DNA from: an uncultured Eubacteriales bacterium
GTDB taxonomy: Bacteria; Bacillota; Clostridia; Christensenellales; QALW01
Assembly (NCBI GenBank): GCA_900552055.1
Contig: URYI01000009.1
Coordinates: 1-34,173, forward strand
Length of the DNA stretch: 34,173 nucleotides
Direction of reading: 5' to 3'
Part shown: positions 9,178 through 16,242 of the stretch, piece by piece
How the letters are laid out: each line of letters begins with the position of its first letter
How positions within the stretch are numbered: the first letter of the stretch is position 1
Translations under genes and position numbers: made by a program
Notes under the pieces: model-generated
Seen by the model: the letters and a program-made list of their open reading frames with translations, nothing else
What the model was told of the DNA's origin: nothing
Databases searched by the model: none

Positions 9178-9651
9178 ATGAAGAAAGAAAAGAAGCCCAT
9201 GAGCGCGGGAAAGATACTGTTAATAGTTTTCGGTTCTTTTCTGGCGTTAATATTAATAATAGTGGCGGCTTTTATATATGAATACAAACATATGAGACGT
9301 CCTATAGACAAATTGGAAGATGATCTTATAGAGGATATATATAAACGCTATGAACTGTATATACCTAATTCGGCAGAGTTACTATGGGGCGAAAGGAATA
9401 ATAATCCATTAGATAGGTTTGTTTATTTGTTTTTCATTTTGCCGGAGGAGGATTTTCAAAATATGCTGGATAATTTAAGTGATAATTGGACAACGGAAGG
9501 TGCCTTTCGTTTTGGGAATTATAATCCTCCCGATCCTGGAGATTGGGAATTAAATCATGTAATGGCATATAACGAACAATTTACCCATTTAAAATACACA
9601 GATCCGGTGAACGGGGAGGTGGCGGTGTATTTCTGCGGCTGGCGGCCATAG
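9178..9651 (+). CDS. Putative immunity protein for the main tip, membrane anchored
   Basis: 157 residues. A Lys-rich start is followed by one TM helix (ILLIVFGSFLALILIIVAAFIYEY), then an acidic, aromatic-rich extracellular domain ending YFCGWRP. GGAGG at 9168-9172 is 5 bases before ATG 9178; the in-frame ATG at 9166 overlaps the Shine-Dalgarno. It begins 13 bases after the main gene stop, in the position where polymorphic toxin systems carry immunity genes. No family is recognised. The topology (outer-face domain on an anchor) fits neutralisation of an exported toxin at the cell surface. An alternative is an accessory export or anchoring factor. Confidence 0.65.
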   Translation: MKKEKKPMSAGKILLIVFGSFLALILIIVAAFIYEYKHMRRPIDKLEDDLIEDIYKRYELYIPNSAELLWGERNNNPLDRFVYLFFILPEEDFQNMLDNLSDNWTTEGAFRFGNYNPPDPGDWELNHVMAYNEQFTHLKYTDPVNGEVAVYFCGWRP

Positions 9652-9695
9652 GCGTTTGCCGTCCTTCATTAAATTATTGCTGTTGAGGTGAACTG

Positions 9696-9742
9696 CAATA
9701 ACCTCAAGCGCAGGGACAGCGCATAGGCAGCGGAGCGAGCCA
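9696..9742 (+). pseudogene. Relic of a main-gene-type 3' end
   Basis: Forty-seven bases closely match the last coding bases of the main gene (9097-9149). The shared blocks include CAATAACC and GCATAGGCAGCGGAGCGAGC, with a 6-base gap in the relic. The relic joins directly to the start of the next cassette (ATATATGACGAGCCGG). This is what would remain after loss of an older cassette with the same tip. Confidence 0.72.
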
Positions 9743-9990
9743 TATATGACGAGCCGGTAAGCATAGAAATCAATCCTGAGGGCATGCGGCTGTATGTAGG
9801 GGAGACCTACCGGCCAACTGTCAGCGCGGAGCCTGCGGGGGCTGTGCTGGGGACGGCCTACTGGTCAAGCAGCAATACAAACGTGGTAACGGTGAACAAT
9901 ACTACCGGGTCGATAACAGCTGTATCCTCCGGGACGGCTACGGTAACGGTAGTAATAAATACAGGGGCCGCAACGGCAACAGGCACATGC
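9742..9990 (+). repeat. BIG2-coding repeat, copy C (249 bp)
   Basis: Equal in length and collinear with 12708-12956, about 17 differences by eye (roughly 93% identity). It encodes the BIG2 domain (YDEPVSIEI... to TATGTC). The main gene has the same domain at the protein level but diverged DNA, so the two orphan cassettes are closer to each other than to the main copy. Confidence 0.85.
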
Positions 9991-11937
9991 TCGGTCACGG
10001 TATTTTCGGGAACTCAGCCTGTGGTTATGGGAGAGACATACCATATATTCAACGCGAACAGCACAAAGCCAATCAGTCCGAGGGAAGGTAATGTGGTGGA
10101 CGGCGGGCAGGTGGCGCAGGAAAATTATCGTCCTTCGAGCGCGTCCTATCAGAAATGGAAGGTGATACGGCTGTCCAACGGGTATTATGTAATACGGTCG
10201 GCGCAGAATACCGATATGGCTTTGAGCGGATCGGGCAGCAGTTTAAAGCTGAGCGATATCGGGCCAAGCAATAACTACAACGAAGTGCCCACCCATGCGC
10301 AGTGGACGCTGTCAGGGAGCGGGGAGGTAACTATAACGACGCGGAGCACCGGGAAGCGTATATGCATAGAGGGAGACGTGGTCTGGAACGCAGAAAATAT
10401 ACTGGTAGGGAACAGCGAAGGGAGCAAGTCGGTTGGGTTCAGGTTCATAAAGCCATCGCAGTATGTGCCTACAACGGGAGTGACGTTAAAGGAGGTATAT
10501 CTGCTCAAGAACGGTAGCTATATCTGCATGCCGCAGATAACGCCGAGCAACGCCACCTTTAAGAGCGTAATCTGGTCGTGGGAGAGCCGCGGGAGCACGA
10601 CGGACACTGGAATAACCATGACCAATTACGACTGGGGCACCAGCACAGCGTCATATACAGGAACGGTGGTAGTGGGCTTAAAGGAAGGGACCTACTGGCT
10701 GAGAGCATACTGCTCGGATACAAATTACAATGATACGAAGGATGTTAATGTACACTTTTTGGAGTCGGGCCAAAAGTATTTTATTCATAATCGCGCATAT
10801 GATGTGAATATAGAAGATTTCTATCAAACAATAGGGGGGAATGCCCGGTGCAACATTAAACAGATATCAGATGCTCAGCGTTTTACCTTTTCACGAGATT
10901 TTTACGATGGATATATAACTATAAGGAATTGTGAAACCAACTGTGTTTTGGGAGTAGCTAATAATTCAACGGCACACGATACTATAGTTCAATTTAGAGA
11001 GTATGATAAAAACGCAGCGGGTCAGAAATTCAAGATTGAGACTGCTGAAGAAGGATATGTTTATATATTGCCAAAGACGGGTGAAGGGAGTACAGTTAAA
11101 GCGCTTAATGCCAATTATGAAACGGTAATATATAATGTCAGGCAAAAGGAATTGAACAGCCATCATGCATTTCAATGGGAGATACGGGATTATAACTGGG
11201 AGCATACAATAAAGCATTATGTGGACAGGAGCTATCCGGTTTATAACGGAGAGACAATGGAAGAATCTATGGCCTTAATAGAGGAAGCGCAAAATCAGGT
11301 AGGTATAGTTATGCGGGAAGTTCTGGGCGTCAAACTTAATTATACCATAGAAAATGGCTATAACTATTCTAAAATCGATCAATGCAAGGGCGAAGGCGAT
11401 ATAACCTATGCGGACTGCAATGAGTTGTGTACGGAACATTTAATACAGTGTCATTCAAGAGATGCAATTCTAGCTGATTTCGTTATAAAAACGGTATCTG
11501 ATAGTTCGGAATCAAAAGTTTTGTGGTCTAATTATTTGATAACTTCTATAAATGAGGATGGTAGTGTAGATGATAATAGAAGCGTTGCTATGAATGTAAA
11601 TGCTTCGTCAGGGTGTGGTGGATATATATTATTAATTAAACGTAGAAGTCCCTTAAATGGCGTTAGTGCAGAAACTCGTCTTAGAAATATCACAGGTACA
11701 TTATTACACGAAATTGCTCATTTGTATGCTGCTCCAGATCATTATCATACAGGAGGTTCTGAGTGCGACCATAAGTCAATATGTTCAATATGTGGAGACA
11801 ATAAACGCCCTGCTTCTTGTATTATGTATAGTTCTGACATACATATAAATTATAATAATTTAGACGATGTATTTTGCCCGGGATGTTTAAATGATATGTC
11901 AGAGAGATTGAATTTTTTGGAAATGCCGTCCTTATAG
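9784..11937 (+). CDS. Orphan tip cassette ending in a metzincin-like protease domain
   Basis: The frame is open from 9727 (after TAG at 9724); the first ATG is 9784 with a weak GAGGG site, giving 717 residues without signal peptide. It therefore looks like a headless cassette, not a stand-alone gene. Domains: BIG2 (1-80), ricin-like (86-230, 'KWKVIRLSNGYYVIR', 'HAQWTL'), BIG-like (235-330), second ricin-like (335-480), protease (480-717). The protease shows HEIAH at 642-646 with D652 at the third metal position, Cys-rich insert C661/C667/C670, C679-I-M681-Y (Met-turn like) and C698-P-G-C701. The spacing CxM-16-CxxC is close to that of archaemetzincins (M54). GC falls near 10760, so the tip has a different history from its head. 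Expression on its own would leave it cytoplasmic. Confidence 0.75.
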   Translation: MRLYVGETYRPTVSAEPAGAVLGTAYWSSSNTNVVTVNNTTGSITAVSSGTATVTVVINTGAATATGTCSVTVFSGTQPVVMGETYHIFNANSTKPISPREGNVVDGGQVAQENYRPSSASYQKWKVIRLSNGYYVIRSAQNTDMALSGSGSSLKLSDIGPSNNYNEVPTHAQWTLSGSGEVTITTRSTGKRICIEGDVVWNAENILVGNSEGSKSVGFRFIKPSQYVPTTGVTLKEVYLLKNGSYICMPQITPSNATFKSVIWSWESRGSTTDTGITMTNYDWGTSTASYTGTVVVGLKEGTYWLRAYCSDTNYNDTKDVNVHFLESGQKYFIHNRAYDVNIEDFYQTIGGNARCNIKQISDAQRFTFSRDFYDGYITIRNCETNCVLGVANNSTAHDTIVQFREYDKNAAGQKFKIETAEEGYVYILPKTGEGSTVKALNANYETVIYNVRQKELNSHHAFQWEIRDYNWEHTIKHYVDRSYPVYNGETMEESMALIEEAQNQVGIVMREVLGVKLNYTIENGYNYSKIDQCKGEGDITYADCNELCTEHLIQCHSRDAILADFVIKTVSDSSESKVLWSNYLITSINEDGSVDDNRSVAMNVNASSGCGGYILLIKRRSPLNGVSAETRLRNITGTLLHEIAHLYAAPDHYHTGGSECDHKSICSICGDNKRPASCIMYSSDIHINYNNLDDVFCPGCLNDMSERLNFLEMPSL

Positions 11938-11947
11938 GAGGTCGACT

Positions 11948-12643
11948 ATGAAATATAAGATAATAGCTTTCATTTCTGTACTTGCGTTAATAAGCCTGAT
12001 AGCTGTATCGGTGGAAGGGGAACCTAATCCGTATGTAAGAAACTATTTCTCTACTGTGGATGAATTAAAGGAGTGGGTAAATACATCATATGAAGCACAG
12101 GATACATTTTACTATTTTGAAGAGGCCATAGAATATTTTAGAAATAATGGCGTGCCCGTTCCTAAAATTAAGGGCTCTGCAGATGAAAGTGTTTCTTTAA
12201 CAAATATATCAGTATATAAAGAGCTTTATTCGTTAAACAAGAGCTGCGGTATAGATTATTCTATGGAATCAATGGATGAAATCGGTTTTAATATATCTAT
12301 AAATATTGAAATAATTCCCGAAGGAAGAAAAGCATCGGCCCAGAGTGGCGTATTGGAATATGTGAATGAAAGTGGTATTGTACAAACTTTTTATAAGAAT
12401 AAAACTGCCGTTTTTAATAGACATGGCTGTAGTGTAAACTGTAGAATTATACAGGATAAGCTGGAGGAGCTTAGTATCGGAGGTCAACAGCAATATGCGC
12501 TCATAAGGTCATATGAGACGGGTTGGGGAGAACCGGATGGCAATAGGATAATCTTTATATATAATGATTTTTGTGTGACCATATATAATCTGGATGATTT
12601 GAATATTTTAAATGAATTCAGTATAGAGGTTGAACCGTTATAA
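11948..12643 (+). CDS. Secreted putative immunity protein for the metzincin-like tip
   Basis: 231 residues with a cleavable-type signal peptide (KYKIIAFISVLALISLIAVSVEG) and no lipobox, then a mixed domain with motifs FSTVDELKEWVNT near the N terminus and FIYNDFCVTIYNLDDLNIL near the C terminus. GGAGG lies 7 bases before the ATG; the gene starts 10 bases after the protease stop. Its first 64 residues are identical to those of the gene at 14402, and it is a distant relative of 13283. An exported inhibitor beside an exported protease tip is a sensible pairing, but binding is inferred from order only. Its TAA stop shares its two A bases with the first bases of the next seam repeat. Confidence 0.7.
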   Translation: MKYKIIAFISVLALISLIAVSVEGEPNPYVRNYFSTVDELKEWVNTSYEAQDTFYYFEEAIEYFRNNGVPVPKIKGSADESVSLTNISVYKELYSLNKSCGIDYSMESMDEIGFNISINIEIIPEGRKASAQSGVLEYVNESGIVQTFYKNKTAVFNRHGCSVNCRIIQDKLEELSIGGQQQYALIRSYETGWGEPDGNRIIFIYNDFCVTIYNLDDLNILNEFSIEVEPL

Positions 12644-12723
12644 CTACTGGCGCCAGTTTGCGTCTGCGACCTATTCAGATTCGAGTAAGCTGCCCTATGT
12701 AAAGGTAATATATGACGAGCCGG
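12642..12723 (+). repeat. Seam repeat, copy B (head of the second orphan cassette)
   Basis: 79 of 82 bases match 7308-7389. It begins inside the stop codon of the preceding immunity gene (TAACTACTGG), so no spacer separates one cassette from the next. Its frame (AAC TAC TGG CGC) equals that of the main gene. Confidence 0.88.
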
Positions 12724-12956
12724 TAAGCATAGAAATCAATACTGAGACCATGCGGCTGTATGTAGGGGAGACCTACCGGCCAACTGTCAGCGCGGAGCCT
12801 GCGGGGGCTGCATTAGGAACGGCTTACTGGTCAAGCAGCAATACAAATGTGGTAACAGTGAACAATACTACCGGGTGGATAACGGCTGTATCCTCAGGGA
12901 CGGCTGCGGTAACTGTAGTAATAAATACAGGAGCCGCAACGGCAACAGGCACATGC
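12708..12956 (+). repeat. BIG2-coding repeat, copy B (249 bp)
   Basis: Collinear with 9742-9990, about 93% identical by eye with no gaps. Similarity fades after ACATGC at both copies' ends, although a weak alignment may continue for about 60 bases. Confidence 0.85.
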
Positions 12957-13282
12957 TTGGTATTAGTATTTACTCGTATGAAACAAGTAGAGATGGGGTG
13001 AACATATTCATATAGTGCCATGAACTATTATCATGTAGAATAAGATAAACCATATTTGAAAAGTGATATTTGTTCAGGAGATAGTAATACCAGCATAAAC
13101 AAGAGACCGGCATCTTGCCGAATGAATGTAGACTGGCCGCCGGCCGATATAAATAATCCGTATAATGAGTTTTGCGAAGGGTGCTTAAATGATATGAGAA
13201 CAATTCTTAACAGTCTTGAATTGGCAAATAATCAAGGCGGATAATATTAAGTTGTTCACATATTAAAAATGAGGTTTGTAAT

Positions 13283-13984
13283 ATGAAAAAGCTTTTCAGA
13301 GTTATGGTTGTTTGTATGATAGTGGTATTAGCAGCTGGAGGTATTTCAGCAAGTGCTGATGAACCTCCCAATCAACCTCTTTGCTTTAAAAGTGTGGCAG
13401 AAATGAAAGAATGGGCTGAGAATACAACTGAAGAAGAGGTCCTTGCTTATGATTATATTGCCAAATATGATAATATATCCGATGCCTTGCTGTACTGCCA
13501 GAATAATGGTGCGCCCGTACCTGATTTTAATGGTGCAAAATGGCAGTTTAATACAATAGGTATTTTTAATCCTTATTCTGGGATTGCTAATCCATGTTTT
13601 TATTATTCCTTGACTGCCGACGGAGGCGATAATATATATGTATATATATGGGTCATTGCGGAAGATGAAAAAGATTTGGCTGCAAAAGGCATAAAAGAAT
13701 TTCGAAAAAATAGTAAAACGTATTCTATGGGATTTTATGAGAAGCCACAACCTATAACATTATGGGATGGGGGATGTTCAATTTCAAGCCGCAAGGTGTC
13801 AGATATAATAAAGCAAGCTGAAATAGGGGAGCAGGAACGAGAAGTGTTTATTAGGACTTTTCAAACGATAACTGGACATTGTATTAGCCAGGAATGGGCA
13901 TTTCTGTATAATGAGTTTTATGTGGAGGTGCGCTATGCGGATAACATTGATATCTTAAGTGAGTTTACAATAAATATAATATAG
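13283..13984 (+). CDS. Secreted putative immunity protein, divergent member
   Basis: 233 residues with a signal peptide (KKLFRVMVVCMIVVLAAGGISASA). It shares the layout of the gene at 11948: FKSVAEMKEWAENT matches FSTVDELKEWVNTS, GAPVPDFNG matches GVPVP, and FLYNEFYVEVRYADNIDILSE matches the C-terminal block. It follows the remnant of the second metzincin cassette, so it is probably the specific partner of a tip that has since been lost. A GAGG site is about 8 bases before ATG. Low GC. Confidence 0.7.
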   Translation: MKKLFRVMVVCMIVVLAAGGISASADEPPNQPLCFKSVAEMKEWAENTTEEEVLAYDYIAKYDNISDALLYCQNNGAPVPDFNGAKWQFNTIGIFNPYSGIANPCFYYSLTADGGDNIYVYIWVIAEDEKDLAAKGIKEFRKNSKTYSMGFYEKPQPITLWDGGCSISSRKVSDIIKQAEIGEQEREVFIRTFQTITGHCISQEWAFLYNEFYVEVRYADNIDILSEFTINII

Positions 13985-14163
13985 ATATCTAATAATGTAA
14001 TTGGATATTTTATATAGTATGGAAGTAATTCTATTAACTGGATGAATGTTATAGTATCATATAATGCGAATCAATGCGCGGGAAATAATCTTGATTTGCA
14101 TTTGTTCAATAACCATTATCTGCGAGGTAATATAATCCTTATTAAGGAAAAAGCCAAGCCAGA

Positions 14164-14211
14164 ACTCCCGCTTAGCCTGTCGCCTCCACTCCCAGCGCCG
14201 CTGCGGCATAA
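14164..14211 (+). pseudogene. Relic of the 3' end of a 16243-type gene
   Basis: This stretch matches 17065-17118, the end of the gene at 16243, including CAGCGCCGCTGCGGCATAA (Ser-Ala-Ala-Ala-Ala-stop). In-frame stops upstream show that the gene body is gone. The terminator and promoter that follow are also shared with the copy at 17119-17192. The rest of the interval 13985-14401 is AT-rich and holds no gene that I can see. Confidence 0.7.
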
Positions 14212-14229
14212 ATAAAGCTGCTTTTAATG

Positions 14230-14253
14230 GGCCGCGCAAGCGGCCTATTTTTA
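14230..14253 (+). terminator. Intrinsic terminator with GCAA tetraloop
   Basis: GGCCGC (14230-14235), loop GCAA, GCGGCC (14240-14245), then TATTTTTAT. A 6-bp GC-only stem capped by a GNRA loop and followed by a T-tract. The diverged copy at 17135-17157 keeps the T-tract but has a weaker stem. Confidence 0.8.
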
Positions 14254-14258
14254 TAGTA

Positions 14259-14287
14259 TTGACTTACTATATAGCGTGTGATAGAAT
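14259..14287 (+). promoter_or_regulatory. Sigma-A promoter of the 14402 gene
   Basis: TTGACT (14259-14264), a 17-base spacer, TAGAAT (14282-14287). It lies 8 bases after the T-tract of the terminator, 115 bases before the start codon at 14402. It is part of the duplicated module (compare 17164-17192). Confidence 0.75.
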
Positions 14288-14401
14288 TAATGTAACAACA
14301 ATTTTCGCAATCACCCAATAATATCTTAAGTATTGCCTGTTTTAATAATATGTGGATATTCTGAACAGTTTGAATGCGCTTTTATTATAGGAGATTGAGT
14401 T

Positions 14402-15097
14402 ATGAAATATAAAATAATAGCTTTCATTTCTGTACTTGCGTTAATAAGCCTGATAGCTGTATCGGTGGAAGGGGAACCTAATCCGTATGTAAGAAACTAT
14501 TTCTCTACTGTGGATGAATTAAAGGAGTGGGTAAATACATCATATGAAGCACAGGATACATTTTACTATTTTGAAGAGGCCATAGAATATTTTAAAAATA
14601 ATGGCGTGCCGGTTCCTGAAATTAAAGGTCCGGCATATGACGATATTTCTTTAACACATATATCAGTATATAAAGAGCTTTATTCGTTAAACAAGAGCTG
14701 CGGTATAAATTATTCTATGGAATCCAGTGGGGAAATCAGTTTTAATATATCTATAAATATTGAAATAATTTCTGAAGAAAATAAAGCATCGGCCCAGGAC
14801 GGCGTACTGGAATATTTGAAGCAAGCGGGCGCTGTACAGAAATTTTATGAAAATAAAACTGCGGTTTTTAATAGATACGGATGCAGTGTAAGCTGTAGAA
14901 TTATACAGGATAAGCTGGAGCAGCTTAGTATCGGAGGCCAACAACAATATGCGCTCATAAGAACATATGAGACGGGCTGGGGAGTGCCTGACGGTAATAA
15001 AATAACTTTTATATATAATGATTTTTGCGTGACTATCTATAATCTGGATGATTTTAATATTCTAAAAGATTTAAGCATCCAATTCGAACAGTTATAA
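14402..15097 (+). CDS. Secreted putative immunity protein, duplicate of the 11948 gene
   Basis: 231 residues, same length as the gene at 11948. Residues 1-64 are identical, including signal peptide and FSTVDELKEWVNT; later residues differ moderately (for example KIKGSADES versus EIKGPAYDD). The site AGGAGA lies 8 bases before the ATG. Unlike its twin it has no toxin tip upstream; it is preceded by its own promoter. Such orphan immunity genes are expected to protect against tips carried by relatives, but this is inference. A fragment of the seam repeat follows 4 bases after the stop. Confidence 0.72.
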   Translation: MKYKIIAFISVLALISLIAVSVEGEPNPYVRNYFSTVDELKEWVNTSYEAQDTFYYFEEAIEYFKNNGVPVPEIKGPAYDDISLTHISVYKELYSLNKSCGINYSMESSGEISFNISINIEIISEENKASAQDGVLEYLKQAGAVQKFYENKTAVFNRYGCSVSCRIIQDKLEQLSIGGQQQYALIRTYETGWGVPDGNKITFIYNDFCVTIYNLDDFNILKDLSIQFEQL

Positions 15098-15101
15098 TAA
15101 T

Positions 15102-15118
15102 GCGTCAGTTTGCGTCGG
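15102..15118 (+). repeat. Seam repeat fragment, copy D (17 bp)
   Basis: GCGTCAGTTTGCGTCGG equals 7316-7332 of the main gene at 16 of 17 positions. As at 12642 it comes directly after the stop of an immunity gene (15095-15097), so its position matches even though the rest of the seam is lost. Confidence 0.7.
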
Positions 15119-15119
15119 T

Positions 15120-15287
15120 TTAAAGACTGACATAAGAGATATATTAGGTGCTTCTACTAAATATTTTGGGCACACAATGAAATACAAAAAACTATTTTAT
15201 CAAGGTATAATGGAACAGGCGAAGAGGCTGAAGAATATGGGGGGCGAATGCTTGTATTACTTTGAAGTATTCAAAGCATATAATTAA
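15120..15287 (+). pseudogene. C-terminal tip relic without a head
   Basis: The frame open to TAA at 15285-15287 encodes about 55 residues, including LGASTKYFGHTMKYKKLF, EQAKRLKNMGGECLYYFEVF and KAYN at the end. This looks like the last part of a toxin-type tip (short, basic, aromatic, with a GHTM motif), but no family is recognised. The frame differs from that of the residual seam repeat, so it is not a functional fusion. It stops one base before the first ATG of the lysozyme gene. Confidence 0.5.
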
Positions 15288-15288
15288 A

Positions 15289-16038
15289 ATGCATATGGAA
15301 AAGCAGAGAATTAAAAAATATTTAGTTTTCTTTATAATTATAATATTTATAGCAGTAATTATATTTGTATTGTTTAATCAGGGTGTGCTCTGGTTCAATA
15401 ATCCGTTACAAAGTCAATATCCGGTCAGAGGGGTGGATGTCTCTGCGCATCAGGGAGAAATTGACTGGGATGCTTTAGCTTCACAGGGCATTGATTTTGC
15501 ATTTATAAAAGCCACTGAGGGCAGCTCGTTTGTTGATAAAAATTTCAAGACTAATTGGGAAAATGCCCGTTCAGCCGGCATAATTACCGGGGCATACCAC
15601 TTTTTCAGCTTTGAAAGTCCTGCCCAAAGCCAGGCGGAAAATTTTATAAATACAGTACCCTGTGGGACGGAAAATTTACCTCCTGTTGTAGATATTGAAT
15701 TTTACGGCGAATTTTCAAAACAGCATCCTGCTCCGGAAGAAGTCCGGGCCGTGTTGGAGGAACTGCTTAATTTATTGTATGAGCATTATCATGTCAGGCC
15801 GATTATTTATGCTACCCTGAGTTCATATGAAATGTATATTGCGAATCATTATGAGGACTATCCTATATGGATAAGAAGCGTATATTTTGAACCAGTTTTA
15901 TCTGATAACAGAGAGTGGATGTTCTGGCAGTATTCTCATAAAGGGCGGCTTTATGGGTACAGCGGCAGAGAAAGGTTTATAGATCTGAATGTATTTAATG
16001 GCAGCAGAGAGCGTTTTGAAGAATTATTTTTAAAATGA
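15289..16038 (+). CDS. Membrane-anchored GH25 lysozyme
   Basis: About 249 residues. An N-terminal TM anchor (YLVFFIIIIFIAVIIFVLF) is followed by one glycoside hydrolase family 25 domain (N,O-diacetylmuramidase), which cleaves the peptidoglycan MurNAc-GlcNAc bond. Motifs: GVDVSAHQGEIDW, FIKATEGSSFVD, GAYHFF, and the catalytic DIE at 15691-15699, then the C-terminal FWQYSHKGRL and IDLNVF. There is no cell-wall binding repeat, so the enzyme stays at the membrane, as in peptidoglycan-opening enzymes of export or conjugation machines. Starts considered: ATG 15289 or 15295, or TTG 15262 overlapping the preceding relic; none has a good ribosome binding site. Confidence 0.9.
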   Translation: MHMEKQRIKKYLVFFIIIIFIAVIIFVLFNQGVLWFNNPLQSQYPVRGVDVSAHQGEIDWDALASQGIDFAFIKATEGSSFVDKNFKTNWENARSAGIITGAYHFFSFESPAQSQAENFINTVPCGTENLPPVVDIEFYGEFSKQHPAPEEVRAVLEELLNLLYEHYHVRPIIYATLSSYEMYIANHYEDYPIWIRSVYFEPVLSDNREWMFWQYSHKGRLYGYSGRERFIDLNVFNGSRERFEELFLK

Positions 16039-16093
16039 GGGGTTCTGCTCCAGGAAGAAGATGCAATATCGGACAATATTACAGAAACAGCGG

Positions 16094-16130
16094 GACAGCA
16101 ATTAATAATTGTTTAATATAATTTGCTGTC
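16094..16130 (+). promoter_or_regulatory. Inverted repeat overlapping a possible promoter
   Basis: GACAGCAA (16094-16101) and TTGCTGTC (16123-16130) form an 8-bp inverted repeat around an AT-rich centre containing TATAAT (16117-16122). It sits directly before GGGAGG and the start of the 32-residue gene. It could be an operator over a promoter, or a leader hairpin. There is no good -35 box. Confidence 0.35.
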
Positions 16131-16142
16131 GGGAGGTATAGC

Positions 16143-16241
16143 GTGAAAAAACTGGCAATCATCCTTCTTGTAATTATTTTATTCTTTTTGTTTATTACAA
16201 TTTATGGAATGTTATGGATTATATATATAGTGAGCGCATAA
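16143..16241 (+). CDS. 32-residue membrane peptide
   Basis: GTG start with a strong GGGAGG at 16131-16136 (6 bases upstream). The peptide is almost wholly one TM helix (KKLAIILLVIILFFLFITI, then YGMLWIIYIV). It ends one base before the start of the following membrane protein gene, which has no good ribosome binding site of its own, so the small gene may serve to couple its translation. Function unknown. Confidence 0.6.
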   Translation: MKKLAIILLVIILFFLFITIYGMLWIIYIVSA

Positions 16242-16242
16242 T

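Larger units (their letters stand above)
12642..13244 (+). pseudogene. Truncated orphan cassette: BIG2 head and metzincin zinc-tail only
   Basis: The first half is intact coding sequence for the end of DNRLRE and BIG2 (open to 13001 if read from TTG 12630). After 12956 it diverges. The second half encodes NYYHVE, an in-frame TAA, then a tail with KRPASCRMN and CEGCLNDM that aligns to the end of the upstream metzincin. The CxM-16-CxxC spacing is kept, but the HExxH region and all the ricin-like domains are absent. It is best read as a deletion derivative, followed by an intact immunity-like gene. The piece from 13056 to 13244 is open in frame but has no convincing ribosome binding site. Confidence 0.75.

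Noticed and set aside
9784..11937. Reading the orphan cassette as an independent secreted protease
   Set aside because: It has no signal peptide, its frame is truncated in the BIG2 domain, and its head is a repeat of the main gene.
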